A DNA stretch of 64,000 nt, taken from positions 688,501 to 752,500 of the forward strand of contig OZ025207.1 in assembly GCA_964019055.1 (NCBI GenBank), given 5' to 3'. The DNA is from Anthopleura xanthogrammica (Eukaryota > Cnidaria > Anthozoa > Actiniaria > Actiniidae). Both the position numbers and the translations under genes were made by a program. Below are positions 1-11,912 of this stretch, in pieces (within the stretch, counting starts at the first letter, position 1; the number at the start of each line of letters is the position of its first letter). The notes under the pieces are model-generated. The model was not told where the DNA came from. It did no database searches and saw only the letters and a program-made list of their open reading frames with translations.

Positions 1-1418
1 CTTTAATCAGCGTACGGAATCCCTCGTCCTCGAGTTGAGTTCCTGCTTCTCGTAGTAGGACGGCTAGGACGCTCTTGACTGTCTTTATCTGGCGTTCCCA
101 TACGCCGCCCATGTGGCTTGCGTAGGGAACGTTCATCTTACTGGGGATGAAGTCACAGTTTTCCTTCAATAGTGCCTCATGCACCTTCTCTTTATCAACT
201 TCTTTCATTGCTTCAGTTAACTCGTGATTGGCACCAACAAAGTTAGTTCCTCGGTCAGAGCGCATCTGAAGTACTGGCCCCCTTTCAGCTAGGAAACAGC
301 GTAAGGCATTGATGTACGAGTCAGTATCGAGGGTGTTTGACGTTTCGAGATGTACAGCCCTAGATGCCATACACGTAAACACCAAATCCCTTGGGCTTAT
401 AGTATCTCTGAATCTTAAGTTGTTCAAGGGTGTGCAGCTCAGCTCTCCACTGCTCCCATCTAGGTAGTAGATGATCTGGTATAGGGTCATGCCAGTCAAC
501 GTTTTCTCTACAAAGGCTCTGGAGAATTTGCTTACCGACTAGAGTCAATGGAGAGACGAAGCCAAGAGGATCGTAAACTGAACTGACAGTCGACAGTACA
601 CCTCTTCTTGTGAGTGGTCCATCCTGGATCACAATTCAAAACTGAAAACTATCAGTCTCCACACACCACGTTATTCCTAGCGTGTGCTCGATTGGCAGAG
701 GGTCTCTTTGAAAATCTAAATCTTGGAGGCCTTTGGCTCTGTCTTGTGGTGGCACTTCTTGAATTACTTTCTTAGAATTGGTTGTAAACTTATGCAGTCT
801 AAGTCCTGCCTTCACACAAATAGCTTGGCTGTCTTTTATCAACTCCTTTGCTTCACCTTCTGTTTGCACTGACTTCAGACTGTCGTCGACATAGAAATCA
901 TGTTTGATGAAGTTTGCAGCGTTGGGACCAAATTCACGCTCTCCGTCTTCAGCGGCTCTCTTGAATGCGAAGTTCGCACACCCGGGCGATGATGCCGCAC
1001 CAAAGAGGTGGACCTTCATCCGATACTCTATTGGTTCACTTTCGAAGTCGCCATCTTTCCACCACAGGAATCTCAATAGGTCTCGGTCTTTCTCATTTAA
1101 GTAGAATTGGTGGAACATGCTTTCTACGTCACAAGTGATTGCAATTGGTTCTTTGCAGAATCGGCATAACACGCCTACCAGGTTGTTTGTAAGGTCTGGA
1201 CCTTGCAGCAGGTGTTGGTTCAGAGAAGTGCCTTGGTGTTGCGCACTGCAGTTGAATACTACTCAGATCTTGTCTTTCTTCTTTGGGTGATATACCCCAT
1301 TATGCACTACGTAATTGACCTTGGGCTTGATAACTGGAGCACCATATTCATCCAGGGGTACCCTCTCGGCACAGTTCTTTATCATTTGATCCATGAAATC
1401 GACGTAGTCCTTGTAATA
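1..1418 (-). mobile_element. BEL/Pao retrotransposon, 3' half: RT and partial integrase
   Basis: Reading right to left, the reverse transcriptase of a BEL/Pao element runs from about 1418 to 636 (CDVESMFHQF block, then YVDDSLKS with the catalytic YVDD box). The thumb/connection region (GVLSTVSSVYDPLGFVSPLT) follows at 632-390. Integrase core sequence (RAVHLETSN, then DRGTNFVGANHEL) occupies 358-1 in another frame. The copy is defective: there is a stop near 1290, a break between 636 and 632, and RNase H plus the integrase zinc region are missing. Its upstream half lies beyond the LINE at 5055-7781. Family assignment is from recognised motifs and order; the pseudogene state is visible. Confidence 0.85.
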
Positions 1419-1455
1419 CCTGTATTCCCGTCGTGACTGCTTAGAATTTTATGGA

Positions 1456-1967
1456 GTGCCGACCTCTCGAACCGAAGACACTGACGAAATTATAATAAAG
1501 ATTAGTGAACTTCTTGAAGTTGAAGTTACTAAGGACGACATATCTGTTAGTCACCAACTACCCTCAAGTAAAAGCCAGAGTACTCCTCCGATAATAATTG
1601 CTAAATTTACACATCACAAGTACCCTCAAGGAAAAGCCAGAGTACTCCTCTGATAATAATTGCTAAATTTACACATCGCAAGTTAAGAGATAATTTGTAC
1701 CAAGCAAGGAACATCCTGAGAAAGTATAACTCGTCTCATATTGGTTATTCACAACTGAACAACCTCTACGTCAATGAAAGTCTTACAACACAAGCCAAGG
1801 AGATATTTAAAGAAGCTAAAAAAGTTCAAAAAGAATTCAACCTGAAATATGTATGGGCCAAATATGGAAAGATCTACGGTAAAGAAAGTGCAGACTCTGG
1901 CAAGATATTATTTTCAAACTTGCTTGAAATCTCTCAATATAAGGACAAGCTAGAAAGCCGCAGATAA
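1456..1967 (+). pseudogene. LINE ORF1 C-terminal remnant
   Basis: This is the start of the LINE body. The second part (1695-1967, including LYVNESLT and KYVWAKYGKIY) matches the conserved C-terminal block of ORF1 RNA-binding proteins found next to CR1/L2-type ORF2. A 62-bp tandem duplication (1559-1620 and 1621-1682) shifts the frame and separates it from the first part. The N-terminal portion is missing, so the element is 5' truncated or begins inside ORF1. Calling it ORF1 is from family resemblance and position upstream of the endonuclease. Confidence 0.6.
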
Positions 1968-2038
1968 GTACCTTATACGAACGTTTAAAATTATTGTCTC
2001 TTGCTTATTTTGCCAATGTAATTTATATTTAATCATAT

Positions 2039-4600
2039 ATGAATCCTAATTTAGATACTGCGCTATCTGATTCTCCTGATAGCAATGGTATTGACGACCC
2101 AGACAACTTATTACCCTCTATATCGTCTAAGTATTATTGCATTGGGGAGATGAAGGAAGCCCTTGAATCATCTAGTTCGAATAATTCATTATCATTATTC
2201 CATTGCAATACAAGAAGCCTTAGTAAGCAATTTGATCGTCTATACGACATTATATCTTCACTGAATAATCAATTTAATATTATCGCTATCAGTGAAACAA
2301 AGTTGAATACGAAATCTATAGATAATCTTAACCTTCCGAACTATCAATTTCTAAGACAAGATTCGTTAACACAAGCTGGAGGTGTCGGTCTTTATGTACA
2401 TAACTCTTTGTTCTTTACATTGAGAACAGATTTACGACTAAACTTAAACAACTGTGAAGATCTTTGGATTGAAATACACTCTTTGAAGAATGAGAAAAAT
2501 ATTATATGTGGTGTAATTTATCGACACCCTAATTCCGAGCTATCAGAATTTAAAGAATCTGTCTCCGACAAATTGGAACTTATTTCAAATTAAAATAAAT
2601 ATTTTTTGATAACTGGCGACATAAACATAGATCTAATTAAGTCAGATTCACACAACACTACCTCTGAATATCTTGAAATAATTTCAGATCATTTTCCTAT
2701 CTTTATGGTTATTAATAATGTGGTAAAAAAGAAGAAAAATAGAATATTTAAAAAAAGAAACTTCAAAACTTTTAACAAAGAAAATTTTTTAAATGATTTA
2801 CGAAATACTGACTGGAAAACATCAAATGATGTTAATGAAACATGCAAACATTTTATAGATTTGTTCAATTCTATTGTTGATAAGCATGTACCTCTGGAGA
2901 GCATATCCAAACAACAATTCAAACTAGCTCAAAAACCTTGGAACTTAGTAAAAAATAAAATTTCAAGGATCGAATTGCTCTTAATAAAGGGAATACAAAA
3001 GAAACATGGAAGATCATAGGCAATATAATAAAACTTAAATCGAAATCATTTTCATCACCTGTTAAGCTCGTTACCGGTAATTCTGAATACACTTCTGACA
3101 AAGATATTGCTAATCAATTTAATTTATATTTTAGTAATGTCGGACCGTCATTATCTGCTAAAATTCCTCCTAGTCCTTTATCTTTCATAGATTATCTCTC
3201 CCCGGTCTTTTCACCAGACAGTTTTTTTATCTGTCCAACAGATCCGCTTGAAGTTGAGTCTTTAATCTTGAAAACCGATTGCTCTAAAGCATTAGGACCT
3301 TTCAAAGCGCCCCTAAATTTATTGAAAATGTCAGCACATTCTTTCGCCTATAGTAGCTGATATGTATAATCTTTCCTTCAAATCAGGGATCTTCCCAGAT
3401 ACCCTTATACAAAAACGATTCGACCAATTACCCTTCTAACTATCGTCCAATCTCTATTATTTCTCCCTTTTCTAAAATCCTTGAGAAATTAATGTATAAA
3501 CGTTTGTCATACTTTATTGATAAGAGTAAAATTATTTTTGACTTTCAATTCGGTTTTAGGAAAAATCATTCAACCTCTCTAGCTTTAGTTGAAATTATTA
3601 ACAAGCCTTTAAACCTAATTGATAACGGTTTTTACTCTTGCGGTGTGTTCATTGACTTTTCAAAAGCCTTTGACACCGTCAATCACGAAATTATGCTCTC
3701 CAAACTAAAGCACTATGGGATCCATGGGACTGCCCTCATGTGGTTTTTATCTTATCTAACAAATCGTCAACAATTTGTCGACTTTAATGGGGTTTTTTCT
3801 TCTGTAATTCCCATATCATGTGGAGTTCCTCAGGTTCTGCTTTGGGACCGTTACTATTTCTTATATATATAAATGATATTGCAAATTGTAGTTCCATGCT
3901 CAAATTTAGGTTATTTGCAGATGATACAAATATATTTCTAGAACATAAGGACCCAAATGTTCTTATGCAATTGACAAACAGAAAGTTAGAAAAACTCAAA
4001 AACTGGATTAACGCAAACAAACTTTCCTTAAATCTTAAGAAATCCAAGTACATGCTTATAACATCAAATAGAAAAACACAACCTGTAAACTTTGAAATAT
4101 TAATGAATTCTGCTCCGTTGGAGCATACCAAAGTTATGAGATACTTAGGAATTCTCATTGATCAAAATTTGAATTGGAATGATGAAATAAATTCGGTATG
4201 TGAAAAGGTTGCTAAAAATATTGGCATTTTGTCTAAAGTACGTCATTATGTCGACATTCACACCCTCAGATCAATCTATTTTGCTTTAATCTATCCATAC
4301 TTGCAGTATGGAGCCCTAGTGTGGGGTGTTACATATGAATCTAGACTTAGGCGTATTCATGTTCTTAATAATAAGGCCATAAGAGTTATGACTTTTTCAC
4401 ATCCTAGAACTCACTCTCCACCGTTATATAAAAACCTATGTATACTACAATTTAAGGATGTTGTCTTTAGCCAAATTGCACTCTTGATGTACGACTACTA
4501 CAACACTCCCTCCTGCTTTTCTCAACTACTTCCAACCTGTATGTAATGTACACTCTTACCAAACGCGTCACTCTCTCTTTAATTTTGCAGTTCCACGCAT
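2039..4600 (+). pseudogene. LINE ORF2: APE endonuclease and reverse transcriptase, broken
   Basis: The endonuclease starts with the HCNTRSL block and continues through ISETKL, GGVGLYVH, CGVIYRHPN and, after a stop near 2591, TGDINIDL. It then jumps directly to SDHFPI, so about 70 residues that would carry the middle of the APE fold are missing. The reverse transcriptase follows with FDTVNHEI, GVPQ and LFADDTN (FADD catalytic box) and the downstream YLGILID block, in at least three frames (3300-3490, 3492-3872, 3818-4546). The C-terminal W-N-S-L type tail is near 4650. Frame breaks near 3320, 3410 and 3840 rule out a functional product. Confidence 0.85.
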
Positions 4601-5054
4601 TTCCACTAATTATGGTAGATATTCTTTGAGTTTTCATGGCACTAAAGTCTGGAACTCATTGGAAAATTCGATAAAAAATCTTCCCAGAAAAGAATTTCAG
4701 AAAAAATTAAAAGCAATTGTTTTCTTACCTATACTTAATTCGACTTACTAAAATAATCTTCTGTTAAATGTTCTTTACTCCATTTTGCTGTTTAGAGAAA
4801 TGGGTCTTTTCCAAAATACTCATTTCTCTTTTAAAAACCTAATGGTGAGCTGGCTCGATAACGTAAGTTCCCCTAGCTCGCCGGCACTATTTACATATAT
4901 TTTCTTTATTTATTTTCATACTAAAAATCTAGTTAAATCTTTTGATATGAAGTATAATAGTATTAGTAACAATATATCAAATGTATCAAATGTATATTTA
5001 ACAACGAATGTATTTAAAGTGCAAATAAAGACTTACTTACTTACTTACTTACTT

Positions 5055-6676
5055 AATACTTGTCTTTCTTGAATCTCGACTCTTGAGGTGTTGTAGTCGC
5101 CTGAGGGTTTGGCTTCGATTGTCTGGCAAGCTTAACTTGTCAGATTTTAGTGGTAATAGTAACTTGTAGTGACCGTCCCTTCTCTGATGGATACCCTTTT
5201 TGACCCTTTTCTCAAGAAACCTTTTATCTTCAACAGATGGTGCTACTGCATCTTTATCTTGTGCTTTCTCGCTGAAGTCCGATTCAAACATTTCCTTCAC
5301 TTGACCAGGATTGAAGACTTCCTTAGCTCTTGTCTCAATTGCAAATCTAGTGTTAGTCTGTGTATCCATAAAACCTTTATAGGTTCTACCGTTTCTGCTA
5401 CCATGGTTCTGTTAGTCCATACGCCATCAGCTTCTGTTTCTTCAGCAGATTGACAGACTCGTCCTACAATTCCCCATCCCAAGTCAGTTTTTATTCCATA
5501 CGGATCTTCGTCAGCACCAGGTATGATTTCCCTTGGTTTGATGGCCTTTGGGCAGTTGGTGCCAATGAGTAGGCCTACCTCCAAATCTGCTCTGTAGGGC
5601 ATCAATTCACTTGCAATGGCCTTCAGATGGCTCCATCTTTCAGCTACCTCTGGCTTCGGGATTTGTGAACTCTTAAATGGAATCTTGTTTCTTGTGAAAA
5701 CCTTAGCTAGTGGAATATTGATGTCTGGCTTATAGTTCCTTACCATCAAGTTCTTGACCTTTCGACAATCGATCATTTCTTTATCTTGGTGCATGGTCGA
5801 TAGTAGTAACTGGCTTTCAACACCTTCTACCTTTAGTTCCTTTCTTAGTTTCTCAGTCATAAAGGTAGCGTTCGATTGGCAATCTATCAAAGCGTATGTC
5901 AGACTTTCGACGTTCGGGTTTTCTTGACTTGAAACCCACACTGGTACGATTAGGCTCTGGTCTTGACCTTGATCTTGACCCTCGATGCTACATACAATGG
6001 TGCATTTAGAATCAGCTTCGTCTTCCTCTTCTTCTGCTTCCACTTCTGACTTGTATTCAATGTTTGGTACTTGATCTTCATGTAAGCAGGTAGGGTGATC
6101 TCGATCACAAATCTTGCAGTTAATCTTCTTGCTGCAGTTATTGGTTCTGGCTATGTGACCATGTTCCAAACAACGAAAACAGAGTCCGCTCTTGATGATG
6201 AACTGCTTTCTAACGCTCATGGGCTTGTCTTTAAAGGCTTGGCAAACCTCTAGATCGCGCGTTCCTTTGCACCATCTGCACGAGTTGCTGGGCGATGTTG
6301 TACGTAGTGCTGGGTTTTCCGCTGTCGAGGTGGCGAAGGATCTGACTGCGGTGTTTCTTGCAAATGAGCATTGTCTGAAGATCGATTTTCTTTCGTCTCT
6401 TGATTGTTGAGCCTTATCCAGCCCGGACAACACAGGGAGACATTGTACCTCAGCAAGATCAGTCACAAAGCTTACGAAGTCGGAAAAGGGCGGGAACTTG
6501 CTATCTCCGTGTCTTTGTTGATATTCTCTGACTCTGCTGCCCCATCTCTGGTGAGCCCAGCTCGGTAGCACTCTGAGCAGCTTCTTATTCTCGTGTTCCT
6601 TGCTTAGAGTTTCCAAATCTTCTATGGATTTCATAGCCAACTGGCATGTCTTAAGAAAATCAGCGTACTCTCTCAT
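5055..6676 (-). pseudogene. BEL/Pao gag zinc-knuckle, protease and RT N-terminus
   Basis: The coding run from 6676 to 5297 contains a gag helical part, cysteine/histidine zinc-knuckle motifs (CFRCLEHGHIARTNNC, then CKICDRDHPTCLH) and a retropepsin-like segment with YALIDCQSNATFM, where the usual D-S/T-G is D-C-Q. Sequence typical of the BEL polyprotein between protease and RT follows (DLGWGIVG). A frame change at about 5370 leads into the RT N-terminus (5369-5049). The RT then continues past the LINE at 1418. The altered protease triad and frameshifts indicate decay. Confidence 0.85.
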
Positions 6677-6779
6677 TGCTTCTCCATCCTTGGGATTTAT
6701 TCTCGGCCAATTTTCTAGCTTGTTACAAAATGCTTCAGTGACAACAGAGGGGTGTCCAAATCTTTTCTGGAGGACTCTT

Positions 6780-7781
6780 TTAGGCGCTGGGTGACGATAC
6801 GAATTGGTAGCCTTCCACTATCTTTCTTGGCGGTCCGGAAAGATATTGTAGCAAGTATAATATCTTCTCGCTTGAGTTGATAGCCCTTCGTTCTATGATG
6901 TTCTCAAAGGAACTCTTCCACGTGGGCCACTTGATTGGGTTCCCAGAGAAAACCGTGAGATTAGGTGGCGGCATTCTTGCGGCTTGCATGCTCTCTGCTA
7001 TAACCTGCGTTATGTCTCCTTGCTTGCATGGCGTTGATTGGTAATTCAAAAGTGGCTCTTCATAACTGTATCGAAAATTTTGTCCTTTAGCATAGTCGGT
7101 TGGCTGCTCGAATACGTCACTTTCGCGAAATGGATTCTTAGATGGTGGTAATTTTGTCTCCTTGAAGTCATAGGTGATGAGGATGGTCATGTCCATTGAG
7201 CTATTGCAGTGTATTGTCGATACGTAATCTTTAACACGCTGTTCCCTGAACTCATCACTTGGAGGCTCATCGTCTAAGGGTGGAAAATATGGCATCTCTT
7301 CCTTCTCGGCGTTTTTTATTGCTTCGGCCTCTGCCTTAGCTCTTTCAAATTCCTTTGGTCGCTGTAATTCTTCAATCTCACACTCCTTTCGTTGTTTCTC
7401 TAATTTCATCTGTGTTTCTAGCTTCACGAACTTCAATTCCACCTCCGTCTTTGCTAATTCTGCTGCTGCCTTTAGCCGGTGACTCGATGAATTAGACTTG
7501 GTGGATCTGGAGTGAACTGAGCTTCTTGAGGATTTTCTGCTCCTTGAGCTAACCGACGCCAATTCTTTCTTTTCTAATTCGAAAATTCGCTCTCCAATTT
7601 TCTTCCTGAGGTCTTGAGCCTGTTTATTTAGCCTTTCGAAATCTTGTAATTCATCCAATGTTTCACCATCTACCAGTGAGGCATACTCGTCCTTCGCATA
7701 TTCTAATCCTTTACGCGCTTCTTCTAATTTTAATCTTTCATCTCTTAGCGCTTTGACGTCACTAATGTCAGTCCATGACAT
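6780..7781 (-). CDS. BEL/Pao gag N-terminal region
   Basis: A 333-residue open frame starting MSWTDISDVK. It has a long, charged, coiled-coil-like stretch (residues about 10-150, rich in E, K, R and L) and then the gag core (LTVFSGNPIKWPTWKSSFE and ILYLLQYLSG), the recognisable start of BEL/Pao and related gag proteins that package element RNA. The frame ends at 6780 and the protein continues in the neighbouring frame from 6676, so one frameshift near 6785 separates it from the zinc-knuckle part. The start ATG is the first in the frame and follows stop-rich sequence. Confidence 0.75.
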   Translation of the reverse strand: MSWTDISDVKALRDERLKLEEARKGLEYAKDEYASLVDGETLDELQDFERLNKQAQDLRKKIGERIFELEKKELASVSSRSRKSSRSSVHSRSTKSNSSSHRLKAAAELAKTEVELKFVKLETQMKLEKQRKECEIEELQRPKEFERAKAEAEAIKNAEKEEMPYFPPLDDEPPSDEFREQRVKDYVSTIHCNSSMDMTILITYDFKETKLPPSKNPFRESDVFEQPTDYAKGQNFRYSYEEPLLNYQSTPCKQGDITQVIAESMQAARMPPPNLTVFSGNPIKWPTWKSSFENIIERRAINSSEKILYLLQYLSGPPRKIVEGYQFVSSPSA

Positions 7782-8640
7782 ATCAAGTCTGTCTAATTGT
7801 TTTTGTCTTTCTTTGCTACATTTCCGGTAATTTCTTCCCTTAAGGTCGCGGTAATATTATAAACTCTTTTCCGTTTGTTTTCTCGTTCTTTCGGTCAAGC
7901 ATGCTTCATTTTCTTCACTTTGGGGTGACTCTTCAATTTCCTCTACGCGATCCTTTACATCAGAATTGAAGCTTTTGGACTCTTTGCTCATATTTGTTAT
8001 GTAATCAATCGACCACGCGGTTCCGTCTCAGGTTTCCAGTTCTGTCGACTAGTGTTCTCGTTGAACAAGTTTTACTGTGGCTTTTCTAAGCTTTTCTTTA
8101 TTCGTCTAAATCAGTCGAACGCTGAACTGTTTTACAAGATCGTCTGTCTCTCGAAAGTGATCCGTAAAACTGACGAAAAATACAACAATATCTAGTAAGA
8201 AGATAATAACTAAAGCTAGAATACTAATTACAATCGTTAAATCAAGATCATCAAGAGTTCAAATAGCTTCAAACAATCGATCCATGTGCTCAAAGGGATA
8301 ATACATATTGATTAATTTACCTTGTTCAGTGATTCTTCTTGGATTCTACATGATTTGACTACTTTCTTAGGAGATCAACAAAACGTGAATCTTACCGACT
8401 CTGGATGATGCTCAGCTCCAATTTCAGTTAATAAACTATGTAATCGGAGACCAACTGAATACTAATGATTAACAAACGGAAGTGAATGAGGCCAACTGAA
8501 TACTAATGATTAACCAACGGAAGTGAATGAGGCTGAACCTCAGTCACAATGTTCAATATCATGATCATAGCCTTTCTTGCAGTGATGACAGAACTTTTTG
8601 CGGGATAAAAATCCAGGCATGGAGGATATTATGTCATAAT
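7782..8640 (-). other. Probable BEL leader/5' LTR region with a 41-bp tandem repeat
   Basis: This stretch upstream of gag has no convincing reading frame. By position it should hold the leader and 5' LTR of the BEL element, but the partner LTR lies outside the window, so LTR limits cannot be fixed. It contains two adjacent 41-bp direct repeats at 8451-8491 and 8492-8532 (unit begins CCAACTGAATACTAATG) that differ at one position. Confidence 0.4.
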
Positions 8641-10470
8641 AGTAAGTAAATTCTTTATTTACTGAGGGTAGCACTAAATAGCAATATGCTAACAAACCTG
8701 TGGCCCTCTAATATATAAACTATGAGATATATGTATAAAACTCTAAATTTATAACTACAAAATTCTTAAATTCTTAAAAAAAGAAGTAAATCCCTACCCC
8801 CCCACCAATTATTATATCTAATAATAATTATTATTATTAAGAGAACCAAAATAATAGCTAAAACAATGAATAATAGAATAAACTAAGTTATACTATAAAA
8901 TGGTTTGAATTCTTTTGATTGTCTAAGAAATAATTTCTTAAAGAGCTTTTAAAGGTAGTCAAAGAATCTTTTTGACGTAAAGCTAATGGTAAGCTATTCC
9001 AAAGCTGACATGTAGTTACGCTAAAAGATCTCCCTCCCTCTAACTTTCGCTTAAAAGAAGGACATACTAAATTATATTGGGAATATCTTGTTTTGCGAGA
9101 ATGCAGATCACAATTGCGCTTCAGGAGGCCACCCAAGTAAGAGGGTACATTACCCTCTAACCTCTTAAAGGCTAAAATTGATTTGTTTATCTTTGCTTCT
9201 TCATAAAAAGGTAACCAACCTAGGGTATTGAATAAAACTACTGAGGAAGACTGCTGGTCAGCATTAAGAATTATTCTTGCTGCGCGTTTCTGCATTCTTA
9301 AAACCCTACCTAAAAATTCCTTATCACAATTGGTCCAAACAACAGCTACGTAGTTTATGACGGGCCTTATCATGCTATTGTAATATAAAAGCCGCTGCTT
9401 TAAAGGCAAATAACATCTGATTTTCCTTAAAACTCCTATTCGTTGCGCTAGCTTTTTACAGACATTCTCAATGTGCGGTAAAAAAGATAGTTCTTTATCT
9501 ATTTCTAGTCCTAACAGTTTTGCACTGTCTACTTTGGAAAGCAAGTTTCCATCAATGTTAACGATTGGCGAGCAGTCCAACTTAGAGGAGAGACGTTTAC
9601 CAGTAACAATCAGTGTCTTTGTCTTTTTTTCATTGATGGGAAGCCTATTGGATATAGCCCAGTCATGTACCTCAGTCATAGAATGGTTGAGTGCATCTTG
9701 AAGCTTGACGATATTCTTTACGTCTGCAGACGAAGAGAGGGTGGTGTCATCTGCATAGAGGTCGACTTGTGATGAATTGATGTGGAGTGGTAAGTCATTT
9801 ATGAAGACAATGAACAAGAGAGGTCCAAGTATACTCCCCTGAGGCACCCCATGCTTGATGTGAGCAAAATCAGAATTTGTACCAGCAATAGTTACAAGTT
9901 GATGCCTGTCATTTAGATATGAATTGAACCATGACAATGAGGTATCAGCCACTCCATAGGCCTTGAGCTTTTCCAACAGGATCTCGTGGTCGACCATGTC
10001 AAAGGCTTTGCGATAATCTACCAGAACAAGGCCATTGACGCGATCGTTGTCTAGGTTGAATAAGAGTCCGTCTATGATCTGGATTAACGCTGTTTCTGTG
10101 CTGTGTCGTTTTCTGAAACCTGATTGTCGCTGATACAGAAGATCATTATCTGAAAGATACTTATATAGAGAATCATGGGTATGCCTTTCAATTACTTTAG
10201 ATAAGACCGGTAGCACTGATATTGGGCGGTAGTTAGACACCTCGTCTTCATCACCATCTTTGAAGAGAGGTGTTACTTTTGCCAATTTCCAACGCTTGGG
10301 GAACACACCAGATTCAAATGAGAAGTTGATGATTCGCGTCAGTGAAGAGGCGATCGCAGGAGCCGCAATCCTTAATAGACGAGCACCTATTTTATCGATG
10401 CCAACAGCTTTATTAGGACTGATTTTTAGAAGACTATCGACGACTATCGATCGACGATGATCGTAGTAAT
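8640..10470 (-). mobile_element. LINE reverse transcriptase, long open frame, 5' truncated
   Basis: A long open frame (within 8888-10738) encodes a CR1/L2-type RT. Its blocks are ISPNKAVGIDKIGARLLR, LFKDGDEDEVSNYRPISVLP, FRKRHSTETALIQ, KAFDMVDHEILLEKL, HGVPQGSILGPLLF and DLYADDTTL (YADD catalytic box). The C-terminal tail has SFSVTTCQLWNSLP. The RT lacks stops from the finger domain to the end. Homology to LINE RT begins near 10445; no endonuclease precedes it. The 3' end near 8640 has an AATAAAG signal and a TTACTTACT-like tail. The RT domain could be intact, but the element is 5' truncated. Confidence 0.85.
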
Positions 10471-11050
10471 ACAGATAAATCTTCTTCTCCCTTTCCTCTC
10501 CAGAATATAGTAAGGCATTAAATAAATCCTTAGAAACAACATTGATCTGGTACTGCTGCAATTGTTTCTGAAAGAGTTTTGTTTCCTCCAGACCACAAGG
10601 CTCAAGCGGTACATTGGCATCACTGTGAAGCTTTAGGGCCAATTCTTTTCGGCGAGGTTGGGGGTGGTGGTGGTGGTGAATGAGAGAGTGATGCTGAGAA
10701 ATGCCTCTGCTTCTTCGGTTGCTGAATATCATCAACATTCGTTAACTCTTCATCCCACAAGCGTTTTCTCATTCGTCCTCGTGTTTGGGTCTCCCTCTGT
10801 TCTGCTCTTTCATCAGGGACGAACTACCAGGGACCATATACTGTCAATTGTTCTTGCTGTTTCTGCACCAGCTTTATAAACGAACTAACGAAATGGTCAT
10901 TCACTAGAGCTCTTACTCGTTCATGTGTCCTCCTTTTATGCGAAGCATTAACATCCATAGCTTTTCCGGCCTTTCGTTTGGGAACCTTAGAAGCAGCGTG
11001 TATAGCTCCAATATCTCCTCCTCTGCGAGGTAAGAAATTTCCATCATCGA
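10470..11050 (-). CDS. Unrecognised coding-like segment upstream of the LINE RT
   Basis: The open frame of the LINE RT extends upstream to 10738 with sequence that does not look like LINE protein (NVVSKDLFNALLYSG, a histidine run from a CCA repeat, FSNRRSRGIS). Further upstream, at 11043-10835, another minus-strand frame reads as basic, coding-like sequence (KVPKRKAGKAMDVN, HERVRALVNDHFVSSF). Both could be host exons or ORF1-like remnants that the truncated LINE landed in. The CCACCACC tract near 10670 could cause frame slippage. I do not recognise the family. Confidence 0.3.
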
Positions 11051-11426
11051 ACTATACAGTAAAGAAAACTATGAATGTGGAATTCTGGAAACTAGTGCGT
11101 TGATATTTACAAAAAGAAAAAAAATGATTTGAGTTGATTTAGTACTAGAGAATTACCTTTGCTCTAGATCTTCTTCATGCATTTGACTTTCTTGTTCCAT
11201 GTTGCTCTTTTTTTTCTTATAATATAATATAATATAATAATGCTTTATTAAACAACTTTGCAAATGCTCCAGGAACAATTGAATTGCGTCGTTTTTACAC
11301 GAAATTGTGGATATATACATATGTGGCGAAAATAACTATTGTAATATATTATATAATAAATACATAAAAATATAATACGAATATTTGCATGTGTCATTTA
11401 GTGAAAGGTAAAAGTGAGTTCAATGT

Positions 11427-11912
11427 TTATAAAAAATGTCGAATTGCAAATGGAATAAAACTGTTCTTATAACGTTCTGTACGACATTTTATCAGAGGAT
11501 ACTTTTTCTTAAGTCTTGAGTCATAGCTATGTAGAGTTTTAATATCAGGAAGTAGATCGTACAGTTTGCTGTTGTCAGTGGATATGCTCTTGAAAAAGTT
11601 CTTGCAGAGGTTGTCTCTTCTTACTGAGAGGGTTTCCAGGCCAGCTTTACTAAGTGCATCTGTATATTTCAATTCAGGGTAACTAATGAAAAGTGCTCTT
11701 TTCTGTATTTTTTCAATGGTGTCACTGAGGTAGATGGGTAATCCAGTGTGCCATACCGGGCATCCGAATTCAAGTATCGGTCTAATAAAACAGCAATAAA
11801 TGGCATGATTTAAAGCCTGATCTTCTGAGGATTCGTAAGATATATGCTGTCTGCTTCTATTTGCTCTTTGGAAAATTTTACCGGCTTTAAGATTAATCTC
11901 TTTTTGTTGCAA
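11427..11912 (-). pseudogene. LINE RT C-terminal fragment
   Basis: A 161-residue frame with the post-RT block of CR1-like LINEs (CCFIRPILEFGCPVWHTGLPIYLSD in part, then IEKIQKRAL) and the C-terminal LYDLLPD region. The palm and fingers are absent, so this is a 3' fragment of another LINE copy on the minus strand. Sequence to 12160 has no clear coding signal. Confidence 0.7.

Larger units (their letters stand above)
1420..5054 (+). mobile_element. CR1/L2-like LINE inserted in the BEL element
   Basis: A non-LTR retrotransposon about 3.6 kb long. It carries the C-terminal part of ORF1 (1456-1967), an APE-type endonuclease (2039-2690) and a reverse transcriptase (about 3300-4550), and ends in a poly-adenylation-like AATAAAG followed by (ACTT)n at about 5030-5054. 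It is flanked on both sides by AATAC (1415-1419 and 5055-5059), which fits a short target-site duplication, and the BEL reading resumes on each side. Several frameshifts and an internal endonuclease deletion make it inactive. The subgroup (CR1, L2 or Rex-like) is inferred from APE endonuclease plus microsatellite tail and is not firm. Confidence 0.85.

Noticed and set aside
1..8640. Reading the BEL gag/pol as an exogenous or endogenous retrovirus with an envelope
   Set aside because: No envelope frame is seen and the RT/integrase motifs are BEL/Pao type; the copy is broken in several places.
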